Source: a virus | Reading direction: 5' to 3' (one strand) | IMG/VR virus record: IMGVR_UViG_3300027979_000003 | Span: 1 to 45,472 of that record | Length of the DNA: 45,472 nucleotides | Shown: in pieces, positions 1 to 9,490 of the stretch | Numbering within the stretch: position 1 is the first letter of the stretch | How the letters are laid out: every line of letters begins with the position of its first letter | The notes under the pieces: generated by a model | Told to the model about the DNA's origin: nothing | The model's input: only the letters and a program-made list of their open reading frames with translations | Database searches by the model: none | Made by a program: the position numbers and the translations under genes

Positions 1-98
1 TCCTCGTAGCTTGTCTCATCCTCGTAGGATATGCCTATGGACAGGGCAATGGAGGGGATCAGCCAAAGGGATAGGAGTAAAAGAAATAACTTTTTCAT
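1..98 (-). CDS. Partial secreted or membrane-anchored protein, N-terminal 32 codons only
   Basis: This is the start of a leftward gene that runs off the left edge. The ATG at 98 follows a good ribosome site (AGGGGAGC). The visible residues are a classic signal peptide: MKK, a Leu-rich hydrophobic core, then a small-residue region (SIALS). The mature start is acidic and holds a repeated SYE element (SYEDETSYE), which is also visible as the DNA repeat TCCTCGTAG. It begins 2 bases after the stop of the fibre-like gene at 101-1192, so the two are co-transcribed. Function is unknown. It could be another exported fibre-like protein or a lysis-related lipoprotein, but too little is visible to decide. 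Confidence 0.6.
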   Translation of the reverse strand, partial: MKKLFLLLLSLWLIPSIALSIGISYEDETSYE

Positions 99-100
99 GG

Positions 101-1192
101 TTAGCTCCCCTTATTCTCCCATATACCATTGCAACTATCGCACGCCCAATCATAGGTTGTGCCGTCTATGGTAAAGGTATGGCAGGTAATGGACTCACCC
201 ACGGCAGGCTGTTGCGTCCATACTTGGTGGCCGTCAGTTAAAGCTGTCCCGTCCAAGTATATCTTAGTAGTCGAACCTTCAGGATCTAAGTAGCAGTCAG
301 CAGTACCCCCTGAAGCATCGACAATAAGCAGTTTGAACTTGAGACCTTCGCCAACCGAAGTGTCTGCGTCAGGGAGAGTAAATATCTGGTCATTTGCTCC
401 GCCCCAATCTTTATTAGTTATCAGGGTATCAGTACATTCAAGAGCGGTCAGAGTAACATTGTCAGCAGACTTTTCTACCGTATCAAAGCGGAATTGAGCT
501 GTCCCATTGCTGTCTAAATTCCCATCCCCGTCAATAGACATAAATGAGCCAGTGCCTATCGAGTTGCCCTTGCCCATGTACCACAGGTCATCATCTACAG
601 CATCATTGTCGCTGGTCTGACCCATCCAGAACCATGTATCACCTGTCTGGCCATCCTCAAATACATACCCATCTACTGCATTAAAGTAGGTCGATGCTAA
701 TATTGGACCTGTTACGTTCATGCCAGCGAACATATCAACTGAGCCATCATCGTTTATGCGGAATCTCAGGTCCGTTGGAACAGTACCATTGCCATCTCCA
801 CCATAGATTTCAAATCTACTACCAGCCTTTAACAGCCAGTCATATTTACCGGCATACCGCCTTTCAAGAAAAAGACTTACATAGCCATCTGTGTCTCGAC
901 CTACGGTGAACAGGTCCGAAATCGATTCAAGATCAGTAAATGTGGCAGGAGCCGGAGTTGTCCCACCAATCTCCCCCGGTGCAGCCATCTTTGCCGTGAT
1001 ATTGGCAGGAGTTGTCACCTTGTCTGTAGCTGTTCCAGTTACAGTTTCAGCATCAGTAGCAAGTTCTACCTCCCCGGCAACTGTCTCTGTGGCAGCTCTT
1101 GATGGATAAACCTCAGTCTCTACAGCAATAGCAGGCATCGCTATTAGCATGGAGAAGAATAAAACATACGTTATTGATATAAATTTTTTCAT
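101..1192 (-). CDS. Tail-fibre-like protein with an N-terminal signal peptide
   Basis: The protein is 363 aa. Residues 1-24 look like a Sec signal peptide: MKK, a hydrophobic stretch, then a probable AIA cleavage site. Residues 33-70 (ATETVAGEVELATDAET, later VTTPANI) match the repeat pattern of phage tail-fibre proteins of the Phage_fiber_2 type. The rest is Gly/Asp/Thr-rich and probably beta-structured, with aromatic clusters (DTWFWMGQT, DDDLWYMGKG) and late cysteines (CDSCNGIW). It is the last complete gene of the late module, where fibres are expected. The signal peptide is odd for a virion protein, because tails assemble in the cytoplasm. It might instead be an exported decoy, a cell-surface modifier or an envelope-anchored protein. 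Fibre-like character is moderately sure and export is inferred. Confidence 0.65.
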   Translation of the reverse strand: MKKFISITYVLFFSMLIAMPAIAVETEVYPSRAATETVAGEVELATDAETVTGTATDKVTTPANITAKMAAPGEIGGTTPAPATFTDLESISDLFTVGRDTDGYVSLFLERRYAGKYDWLLKAGSRFEIYGGDGNGTVPTDLRFRINDDGSVDMFAGMNVTGPILASTYFNAVDGYVFEDGQTGDTWFWMGQTSDNDAVDDDLWYMGKGNSIGTGSFMSIDGDGNLDSNGTAQFRFDTVEKSADNVTLTALECTDTLITNKDWGGANDQIFTLPDADTSVGEGLKFKLLIVDASGGTADCYLDPEGSTTKIYLDGTALTDGHQVWTQQPAVGESITCHTFTIDGTTYDWACDSCNGIWENKGS

Positions 1193-1211
1193 TTGCGAAC
1201 TCCTGTTTACC

Positions 1212-4200
1212 CTATTTCACTGAACCAGACGAAATTTTCCAAGGTGAATACCCTACCACTGAACTTTTCTTTTTCTTTGGTTTATCATGTTTAAATTGAC
1301 TTATGGCTGCTGGCTCAAATTGTTTCTTTAATGCCGTGGCGCCCTTGAGTTCATCTCTGGTTTTGTATTTTTCAAGAGTCATAAGTAGATAAAGGTTTTT
1401 AGATAATTTTTCCAAGAAAGCTATAGTAACGCCAAATGTCAGCAGAGTAAATGGAGTTAAGGCATTATACAGAGTCCCCAACTCTCTTATTGCATAATAT
1501 TTCAGCTTTCCGGCAAAACTGTCTTTATCGTAATCATCAGATGTCAAAGACAAAATAGCTGTTAGAATTGCCCCCGTTTCTGCAAACCGGTAAAGTTCTT
1601 GAAATTGTTCTCGTGTAAGCCTTTTCTTCGGATTCCCAAGTCTTGTCAGTGTCCGTGCCAATGAATTCACATCCTGTATGGTGGAACTGGCAATCGGTAT
1701 AGCCCATCCTTTGAATTTTGTAATAGCTGCACCCGTTGACGTAGATCCCAAAATACTCTTAGAGCCTTCGATGTCAAGCCATCTGCCAGCTAATTTTGTA
1801 ACTTCAGCCAACTTTTTGGGGTCAATTGTCTCTGCCTTAAATTCTTCCCTGGTCATGTTACCCAGGAGAATATCTTGTTTTGTAACTTTGCGACTCCACT
1901 TAAACAGCCCGTACAAAACCATGTTTATATTTTCGCCTATATTCCTCGCAGGCTGCATAACTTCTTCGAATACTCCTTCTCCAGTAAAAGCTTTGTATTT
2001 CTTTAGTATCCGTCTTCCTTTCGGAGTATGTCTTCTTATGTTCGCAAGTATAAGTTTTCTGTTTCCCAATGCAGGCAATTTTGCAGTTGTCTCACCAACA
2101 ATAGCTGCCAACTCAAGGGGAATATTAAGAGCGATGTATCGGAGAGAAATCATCTGATTTACAAACCTGATTACAGTATCTATTTTGCCACCTTGTTGTA
2201 TGCCAATATTGAGAGTTCTTCCTTTTTTGTTATTCAGATATTCCTTAACAAATGTTATTAAGCTATCATTTAAAAAAATTCCCGTTTTTGTTTTTTCCTT
2301 TGGTCTTAAAGCCAAAGCAAGAGTTTCTATTGCAGGAACAGATTCATCAAGTGCCATTTTTTTGAAAAATTGCTGCATATATATATCTGTGGCTTTGATA
2401 ATATTTTTAGTAGGGGTTAGTTCTCCGGTTCTGTATAGTGTTTGCCGGAAAAACTTTTTCATCCTTAGTATCTTGCCTGTTTTGCTGTCAAGTATTTTGA
2501 ATTGTGCTTCATCTAATTGCCACCTACGCAACAAATCTTTTGCAGCACTTTTAATCCCAGTATCTTTTAGATCAACCAACATTTCACTTATAGGTCGCTT
2601 AGAATGGAAAACATATTTACTGTCAGCAAAGCGAGAGTTTTTCAGTTCTTGATTTATAAGCAACCAATTATAGGCTCTGCGGTAAAAATCCTCTATCCCG
2701 TCTGCAAGAGCTATTTCTTCTGTAGTTAGTTTTGTTGCGATTTCTATTTTGGCATCTTCTTCCGCTTCCAAATATTCCATCAATTCTTTTTGACGTGGAA
2801 TCAATCTTCCAATTATTCCTCTTTTTTTTGATTTTAACGCTAATTTGGCAAGGCTATAGAGCTTTTCTCTTTCTTTAAAATATTTGAATTGATTTTTAAT
2901 TTCTGCTGTTTTTATCGTATCAACCATGAAGTTATAGAAGGCATTTTGCTTGGCAAGGGAAGTATCGTATCTAAATCTGTCAATTTCATGTACCCGAATT
3001 TTTGCAAGTTCTGACATTGGAATATCAAATTCTTTTGAAGCTTTTTCTAATACTTCACGTATAGTTTTTGAACCTGCCCAAAGTGTTTTTTCTATTCCCT
3101 TTATCCTTTTTGGAGTTAAGAATTGATCCCCTTTTTCATATTTGCTTAAAATGCCCAAATATTCGGTTAACTGATTTTTGGTCATGTTTTTGATAGTCGG
3201 AAGTTTGTGGAATTTTCGGATATTGTCTTCAGCGATAAAAGCCTTTTCTTTCCTAAGCAATTCCAGTTCATTCATAGCTTGCTGTCTCTCGACAAATTTT
3301 TCAGCAATTGTTTGTTCTCTACCTTCAGGGGTTACAAATATGTTTCCAAGGTAGCGATCTTCTCCAAACTTCACTTTTATATAATCAATGAACTGTTCAA
3401 ATTCATAGTTAGACATCAACCGAATATCTTTCCATGATATTTTCTTTAAATCATTATCCGACAAGTTAAAATAGTCTCTGATAGCTTTGATTTTTTCTCT
3501 ACGTCTTTTAATAATATCCTTTTCTGCCCCAATTTCGATTGCCCCTCTTTCGCTTTTAAGCACCTTCTTGGCAGCATCATACGCCCTTAGCATTAAGGGT
3601 TTAACTCTGTTCCAAACATCTTTAAGTTCTGCCTTCATATAAGAAACAAAGTCTTTATAAGATTTGTGCCCTCTCTTGATAGCATCCGCCCCCAACTGAG
3701 ACAGATCATTTATGAGATCGGACGAACCTTTCTCTGACTTGATATTTTCGAAAAGATTTGCCTTGGCATCGCCCAGCCTTATGGTGTCAAGCTTCTCACC
3801 ATTACGCTCAAGAAGGGCCATGCGATCGAGAACAGTCTGATCCCAAATGACAAAATTTGAAGTTTGTTTTGGTGGGATTAATTCATATTCAGGGTTACGC
3901 TTAATAAAGGCTTCGGCTTCCCCTTTGGTATTAAAAACGTTCTCTCCGCCCTGTGGATGTTTTGCAACCCACTCAGTTCTGTTACGGCTCCCTGCATCGA
4001 GATATTTGTTACCAGGAATACCTATAGAAGCAAGATATTCGGAGGCTTGTGATTGTCCTCCCATCTTTGCGGACAATTCGTAGTAAATGCGTTCTGGATT
4101 TAGGTCTTTTGGTCTCCATACTCCGAATCGGTCATGAAGTGACGCATTTTCTGGATCTTTACCGCTCAAGAATGGTGCGTACTCAGTCTTCGCAAGAACT

Positions 4201-7200
4201 TCCTTTACATACTCACTCTGTTCACTGAGCGGTTTATCCCAATCCAACAGTTTGGGAAGGACATCGTCAGGAAGTTCGAGGGTGTAGAGAGAACCTTCTT
4301 GTATCGGAACCTCTTTTATCTTAGAAAAAACATTGTGTAGCCTCTCCAGGCCACGATCAGCCGCCATGTTTTTATTTTCTTTTAGCCCTTTATTCATCAA
4401 CCAATCGGCAGCCGTCCATGCTAAGTCATGCTCGTACCCCATATCCTCAAGTGCCCAAGCGACATCGTTTCTTTCAAAGCGATCTATTTGCTTTCCGTCT
4501 ATTACTATCTTATCAGCTATAGCTCGTTGCAAGGTTTCTTTATAGCTTCTCGCTACCTCTTCTGCCTCTGCAACATAAAACCCATGCCCATAAGCAGCAG
4601 CCCCTTCTCCGGTCCCGATTTTATCCAGTCTTGGCCTGCCATGAGGGTATCCCTTTTCTGGAGGCCATACATGAGGCGTACCATGCTTGAGTGCCTGATA
4701 TTGCTCAAGAGCTTTTACCCTTACTTTCCGTGAAGGCTTGCCCAAGTCACGATCAAAAACCTTACCGCTCTCAATATCCCTCATTACTCCCTTGGCGGTA
4801 CGCTTAAACAGGTTTACAAAGGCATCAATCAAGTCTGAGATTTTCTGCAATATCCTGCCAAGAGGCCCCTTTATGGATCTGTCGCGCAGATTCTCGGTTA
4901 TGAATACCGCTCTGTCTTCTTCTCCACCAACCTCTCTGTTCCCTGAATCCCACTTACCTTCTTTTTGCAGTCTCTTGATATGGTTGCTCATAATGGCTTT
5001 TTCAATAGAAGAGATATAGCCAAGGTCTTCAAAGAAATGGATTGATTCGTGAGTAGCTGTCCACGGTTCTTCTCCTGTACCACGGACAAGCTCTATTGAA
5101 CTATCTTTATATTTTCCGGTAATAAACTCACCCTTTTCCAGCATCTTCCCATGACTGATTAATAAGTCTGCCTTATTAGGCTCGATCTGCTTTACGCTCC
5201 GAACAACAAAACCTTTTCCGTTCTTGTTGCGTACCCATACAGAACCATCGGGAGAAATCCCCATAGTGGTGTTCTTTAATGGCGGGGCCTTGCGGAGAAT
5301 ATCAAGAAGGGATTCGTCGCCCTTGACTGGTATTGACTTGCCGAATTCGTATTGCTCAGGTTTTAATAAATTATCTTCTAATCTTTCGGTGTCTTTATAA
5401 GCCCCTGTCTTTGCATCTCCCCTACCGATCTTAATATCCGTTCCTTTGCCTCCCTTGATAAACTCATTGATAGTTTCCCGAAGTCGCTCAAGAAAGTCTC
5501 TTTTGATTCTGTCTTTTTCTCCTTTGCTTCTGACATTTGACAATTCCTCCGCATATTTATTTAGTTCATTACTAATTTCACCCTTTGAACCTGCTAATTT
5601 TTCAAAAATATCTTTAATTAATGCAGCTTTTTCTGCCACAGTTTTGCTTTTGTTGACATCAATTATGTTGCCACCAATAGTCAATTTCTTGGCAGCACCT
5701 TCTTGCCCTACAGTGCCGAAAAGTCTTTTTTCTTTTGCTAATTCATTAACAGCATAATCTCTGAGTTCAGCTCTCTCCATAAGAAGAGGACGCTCGAAAG
5801 ATTCTGGACCAAATATAACACCGTCTTTAACCTCAACTGTTCCAACAACTTCTCCATTAATATCCTTAATTAATTGTTCAAGAACCCCTATATTAACCGT
5901 CTTTCCTGATCGTTTTACCTTGTCCAGATAACGGATTAAATCAATTTGCATATCCTGATTATCAAGATTTTCTCCAATAGTAACTCCCCAATTTTGAGGA
6001 ATCTCTCTCTTCTCTACTGAATTAAAAATAGTGGGATGCAACCTTGATAAAGCCAAACCCTTTCTGGCTATATCTCCTTTAAGAGAAATATGGTATTTCT
6101 TATTTACATCATCTGCCGTTAAACCATATTCCCTAAAAATAACTGCCGCATCTTCTGGGGAACCATTATTCTCAGCTATATTGATTAAGGCTCCCTCATA
6201 TTTAGCTTCTTCTGCTGTTTTTACTTTTGAAAAACGAACTGGTACTGTTTCTTTCCCCGTTCTTTGGGCTATATCGTATCTTTGGTGTCCATTTGAAACA
6301 AATACTTTACCAGTTTTTGGATCTCTCCATACAGTTAATACTCCGCCGAATTTCTCATCAAATTCTTCTGCGTCACTTAATTTCCCTGTTACTCCTTTTT
6401 CATCTGTAAATCGTTTATACTGCAATGTCTTGGCATCAATAAAAAGGTCTTTAACTGGAAATTTAGGATCTATGCTTCCCGGTTCCTGGGTAGCTGGCGG
6501 GGCAACTGGCTCAGTTTCTTTAGCCTCAGCAGGCATGAACTCTTCTAATGGCCCATAGTCTTTTTCGTGAAGTTCTGTATAGCGTTCAGGGGTAAGATTA
6601 CCTTCAGAAAGAGCTTGCTTGATAATTCCTTTATGCCCCTTATTATCTAAAGTCCCAAGTGCAATTAGTTCTGCTCTTCGTTGTGCAAAACCTTCTAATT
6701 GCCCACGTTTTGTTTTGTCCAAACTACGGCTAAGAATAAGTTTATCTTGGCCTGTAATCCCTTTCTTTTTAAATGTTGCACCAATAATTCGTATTTCGTC
6801 ATTAATTACTTCTTGTTTAGCATTTTTTAACCGTTCTTGGCCTTCTGGTGATGCAAGCCATTCATCTCCCCCCATCTCCCACGATTGTTTCTCAGCTTTA
6901 GCCTCAGCAGGCTTAACCTCTCCTTCAGCCTCTATGGTTTCAATTCCTTTTGGCCTTGTCCCCGGAATTATCGGAGTCATCGGAGGCGGGCCTGTCAGTT
7001 TGCCCTCAGAGGCGTCTATGGCCTCCCTGTAAAGGTTTGCTTTTGAAGACGCAATTACCGCATCATTAAGCTTGTTCTCCCCTGTAAGCCCGTCTCCCCC
7101 AGCATAAGCCTCTTTAGCTTCAGCTTGTAATCTGTCTGATTCAGCGTAAGCCTCGTCTCTCTTAACCTTCAGTTGCTCTACCTGCTTAGGCGTTGCAGTC

Positions 7201-9485
7201 TTGCCAAACTCTACTGCCTCTGGAGAACCTTTGAGTTCTGGAATTTCGATAGCAGGAGCTTCAACCTTTGCTGTTATTTCCCCCTCACCCTTAATCCCTC
7301 TTAATGTCTCTTCTAAGTTCTTCCTGATACCAGCCCTTTGTTCTTTAGGAGCATCTGCGATAGCTTTCAGCCCCTTGTTACGCAACCCCTCTATGAGCTT
7401 GTCTTTAGATACAGTGGCTTCAGAAGCATGTTGTATAGCCTTAGCAGGGTCTTTAGAAGCATATTCCACCAAAGTACCAAGCTCTACATCATTAACCCTG
7501 TCAGACTCTTTAAGCATGGCAGGAGTTTGAGCCTTGATTTTTTCTGAGCTTGTTCTTAATTTGCTTTCTTTCGCAATTAATCCAGGAGGAACTTTAGAAC
7601 CTAATTCTGGTCCGTATTTAGCGGTAAAAGCATCCGCCATAGTCTTGCCTACTACTTGTTCTGCGACAAGCTCTTTTGGAGTTTCAGCAACAGGTTTCAG
7701 CAAAGAAGGTTTCTTTATCGCTTCTTCTATGTTAGGCGATATAACAGGTTCAGTTTTGGCACTTGGCCCAGCTTGAGGCGGTTGTTCGGGAGCCATTCTC
7801 TTTTTAATGGCTTCTTGGAAGAGCTTGTCTCGTTCCGCAGGATTATTGATTGTTCTTAATATGGTCCCTTCGCTATGGCCTGCTTGCCTTAAATCATCAA
7901 TAGATTGGACTACAAGACCACGTTCTTTTACTTCTAAATTTCTGTACCAATTTGTAGAAAATATTTTCTTAAAGATTTGTCCAGTTGCCCCTAATGCTCC
8001 CTCTAATGTACCAAAGAAAGCGGCATCTTTAGCTACACCCTCTGGTGTCCCTTCTTCAAGCAATCCATAAAGACCACCGGCAAGACCGCCTCTTACTATA
8101 TGCCCTGCTATTTGGTCTATAACCGGTCCAGTTTTTAAAACTAAATCAATAGGAAGACCAAAGGCTTTCATCATTGCGTTAGCTACTTTAAATGACATAC
8201 TGATAGGAGCTATCGCACCTGCCATTTGGGATGCACCACCAACTACTTTTTGTGTATCTTCAGGCAGGTATTCGCCAAACTTAGAAATTCCCTTATCTAT
8301 ATAAGAAGTATAATCTTTGCCGGTAACAGCTTTTGTAATAGGTTGTGCAATAGCTTTTTCTGCGGCTCTCGGGATCATACCACGGGCAAGAGAAACAGCC
8401 CCATAAGGAGCAAGAGCCATTGCAGCCTTACCACCCTTTGCTACTTCTTCAGGTGTGGGAATAGGCTTGCTGGTAATAGTTGAAACAGGATGAATCATTT
8501 TGATACCATATTCAGCTTGCTTCAAATCTTCTAATTCACCTATTAAGTTTTTGGCTTCTTCTATCCTAACATTATGAGCGTTTATCTCGACATTATAATC
8601 TTCGATAGCTTTTTCATATTGTGGACGAAGTTTAGTATATTGTTCATACAAATCAGGAGGCAAAGCATTATCAACAGCCTTAGAAGTTATTTCTCCTATT
8701 TTTATTTCTAAGCTCTTAATATTACCTAATCTTTTTTCAATAGCTTTACGGTCATCTTGCTCATCTTTTTGCTTTGGTCTTGTAAGCTCACCAAGCCTTT
8801 TATTAATTTCCTCTTTGCGGGCAGAAATATCATTAGGAATACCAGCAGGAATAGTTGATTCAGGCATTCCCTCCATACCTTTTGGGACATTCGATTCAGG
8901 CGCAAATTGAGTAGTAAAATCAGGAACCTTGCTAATAGTTTCTTTTACAAACTCTTTGCCACGTTCAAGCATAGAAGAAGATTTACCTTGATCTAAAGTT
9001 GCCGTGTCCCCAGATATACCCAAAAACTCATCCACTGACATTTTCTTAGCCGGTGATATTTGAGTATCAGGCAAATCTTCTTTTTGAGCAAAAGGATTTT
9101 TACCTTCTGCAAGTCTCATCTTTGCATGGTCAACAGCTTTTCTAACTATTGTCTCAGTAGGCGACTTACCGCTAAGCAAATAGTTTCTTTCTTCTAAACT
9201 TAGAGTCGGAACTAAGCTTGGGATTTCCAAATCTTTACCATCTATATTAACCCCTATAGATAACTCAGTTGAAATATTGCCGTCTGGCCTTGATAATGGC
9301 CCAAAATATCCTTGTCCTTTCTGTGTATTATCTTCCCTTAAACCATAATTTTTAACAGATACTTTTTTGTCTGAAGGTTCTTTAGCTTTATCTGGTGCAG
9401 ATATGCCCAAGAACTCATCCACTGACATCTTCTTGGGAGCTATCTGATTACCAGATGCGGAAGCTAAATATTCATCAACATTCAT
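1212..9485 (-). CDS. Giant polyvalent internal virion protein (ParB-like, zincin-like and ART domains)
   Basis: This 2757-aa protein is by far the largest gene here. Polyvalent proteins of this kind are packed in the capsid and injected with the DNA. Visible parts, in order: short repeats MNVDEYLA (residue 1), then KKMSVDEFLGIS near 18 and again near 149; a conserved phage N-terminal domain near 58-125 (GYFGPLSRPDGNISTE); helical and hydrophobic segments near 350-490; a long charged coiled region; a ParB/sulfiredoxin-like domain near 1010-1120 (SNGHQRYDIAQRTG); a zincin-like motif HESIH near 1478; an ADP-ribosyltransferase-like PolyVal domain near 1600-1850 (HGTPHVW, IGTGEGAAAYGHGFY, then GIPGNKYLDAGSRN); long helices; and hydrophobic segments near 2458 and 2685 that could insert in a membrane. 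Start and stop are clear. Enzyme activities are inferred from motifs only. Confidence 0.85.
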   Translation of the reverse strand: MNVDEYLASASGNQIAPKKMSVDEFLGISAPDKAKEPSDKKVSVKNYGLREDNTQKGQGYFGPLSRPDGNISTELSIGVNIDGKDLEIPSLVPTLSLEERNYLLSGKSPTETIVRKAVDHAKMRLAEGKNPFAQKEDLPDTQISPAKKMSVDEFLGISGDTATLDQGKSSSMLERGKEFVKETISKVPDFTTQFAPESNVPKGMEGMPESTIPAGIPNDISARKEEINKRLGELTRPKQKDEQDDRKAIEKRLGNIKSLEIKIGEITSKAVDNALPPDLYEQYTKLRPQYEKAIEDYNVEINAHNVRIEEAKNLIGELEDLKQAEYGIKMIHPVSTITSKPIPTPEEVAKGGKAAMALAPYGAVSLARGMIPRAAEKAIAQPITKAVTGKDYTSYIDKGISKFGEYLPEDTQKVVGGASQMAGAIAPISMSFKVANAMMKAFGLPIDLVLKTGPVIDQIAGHIVRGGLAGGLYGLLEEGTPEGVAKDAAFFGTLEGALGATGQIFKKIFSTNWYRNLEVKERGLVVQSIDDLRQAGHSEGTILRTINNPAERDKLFQEAIKKRMAPEQPPQAGPSAKTEPVISPNIEEAIKKPSLLKPVAETPKELVAEQVVGKTMADAFTAKYGPELGSKVPPGLIAKESKLRTSSEKIKAQTPAMLKESDRVNDVELGTLVEYASKDPAKAIQHASEATVSKDKLIEGLRNKGLKAIADAPKEQRAGIRKNLEETLRGIKGEGEITAKVEAPAIEIPELKGSPEAVEFGKTATPKQVEQLKVKRDEAYAESDRLQAEAKEAYAGGDGLTGENKLNDAVIASSKANLYREAIDASEGKLTGPPPMTPIIPGTRPKGIETIEAEGEVKPAEAKAEKQSWEMGGDEWLASPEGQERLKNAKQEVINDEIRIIGATFKKKGITGQDKLILSRSLDKTKRGQLEGFAQRRAELIALGTLDNKGHKGIIKQALSEGNLTPERYTELHEKDYGPLEEFMPAEAKETEPVAPPATQEPGSIDPKFPVKDLFIDAKTLQYKRFTDEKGVTGKLSDAEEFDEKFGGVLTVWRDPKTGKVFVSNGHQRYDIAQRTGKETVPVRFSKVKTAEEAKYEGALINIAENNGSPEDAAVIFREYGLTADDVNKKYHISLKGDIARKGLALSRLHPTIFNSVEKREIPQNWGVTIGENLDNQDMQIDLIRYLDKVKRSGKTVNIGVLEQLIKDINGEVVGTVEVKDGVIFGPESFERPLLMERAELRDYAVNELAKEKRLFGTVGQEGAAKKLTIGGNIIDVNKSKTVAEKAALIKDIFEKLAGSKGEISNELNKYAEELSNVRSKGEKDRIKRDFLERLRETINEFIKGGKGTDIKIGRGDAKTGAYKDTERLEDNLLKPEQYEFGKSIPVKGDESLLDILRKAPPLKNTTMGISPDGSVWVRNKNGKGFVVRSVKQIEPNKADLLISHGKMLEKGEFITGKYKDSSIELVRGTGEEPWTATHESIHFFEDLGYISSIEKAIMSNHIKRLQKEGKWDSGNREVGGEEDRAVFITENLRDRSIKGPLGRILQKISDLIDAFVNLFKRTAKGVMRDIESGKVFDRDLGKPSRKVRVKALEQYQALKHGTPHVWPPEKGYPHGRPRLDKIGTGEGAAAYGHGFYVAEAEEVARSYKETLQRAIADKIVIDGKQIDRFERNDVAWALEDMGYEHDLAWTAADWLMNKGLKENKNMAADRGLERLHNVFSKIKEVPIQEGSLYTLELPDDVLPKLLDWDKPLSEQSEYVKEVLAKTEYAPFLSGKDPENASLHDRFGVWRPKDLNPERIYYELSAKMGGQSQASEYLASIGIPGNKYLDAGSRNRTEWVAKHPQGGENVFNTKGEAEAFIKRNPEYELIPPKQTSNFVIWDQTVLDRMALLERNGEKLDTIRLGDAKANLFENIKSEKGSSDLINDLSQLGADAIKRGHKSYKDFVSYMKAELKDVWNRVKPLMLRAYDAAKKVLKSERGAIEIGAEKDIIKRRREKIKAIRDYFNLSDNDLKKISWKDIRLMSNYEFEQFIDYIKVKFGEDRYLGNIFVTPEGREQTIAEKFVERQQAMNELELLRKEKAFIAEDNIRKFHKLPTIKNMTKNQLTEYLGILSKYEKGDQFLTPKRIKGIEKTLWAGSKTIREVLEKASKEFDIPMSELAKIRVHEIDRFRYDTSLAKQNAFYNFMVDTIKTAEIKNQFKYFKEREKLYSLAKLALKSKKRGIIGRLIPRQKELMEYLEAEEDAKIEIATKLTTEEIALADGIEDFYRRAYNWLLINQELKNSRFADSKYVFHSKRPISEMLVDLKDTGIKSAAKDLLRRWQLDEAQFKILDSKTGKILRMKKFFRQTLYRTGELTPTKNIIKATDIYMQQFFKKMALDESVPAIETLALALRPKEKTKTGIFLNDSLITFVKEYLNNKKGRTLNIGIQQGGKIDTVIRFVNQMISLRYIALNIPLELAAIVGETTAKLPALGNRKLILANIRRHTPKGRRILKKYKAFTGEGVFEEVMQPARNIGENINMVLYGLFKWSRKVTKQDILLGNMTREEFKAETIDPKKLAEVTKLAGRWLDIEGSKSILGSTSTGAAITKFKGWAIPIASSTIQDVNSLARTLTRLGNPKKRLTREQFQELYRFAETGAILTAILSLTSDDYDKDSFAGKLKYYAIRELGTLYNALTPFTLLTFGVTIAFLEKLSKNLYLLMTLEKYKTRDELKGATALKKQFEPAAISQFKHDKPKKKKSSVVGYSPWKISSGSVK

Positions 9486-9490
9486 AATAC

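Noticed and set aside
1678-8483. Many plus-strand open frames opposite the polyvalent gene
   Set aside because: They are shadows of the long minus-strand frame: no ribosome sites, Ser/Phe/Leu-rich composition typical of antisense reading.
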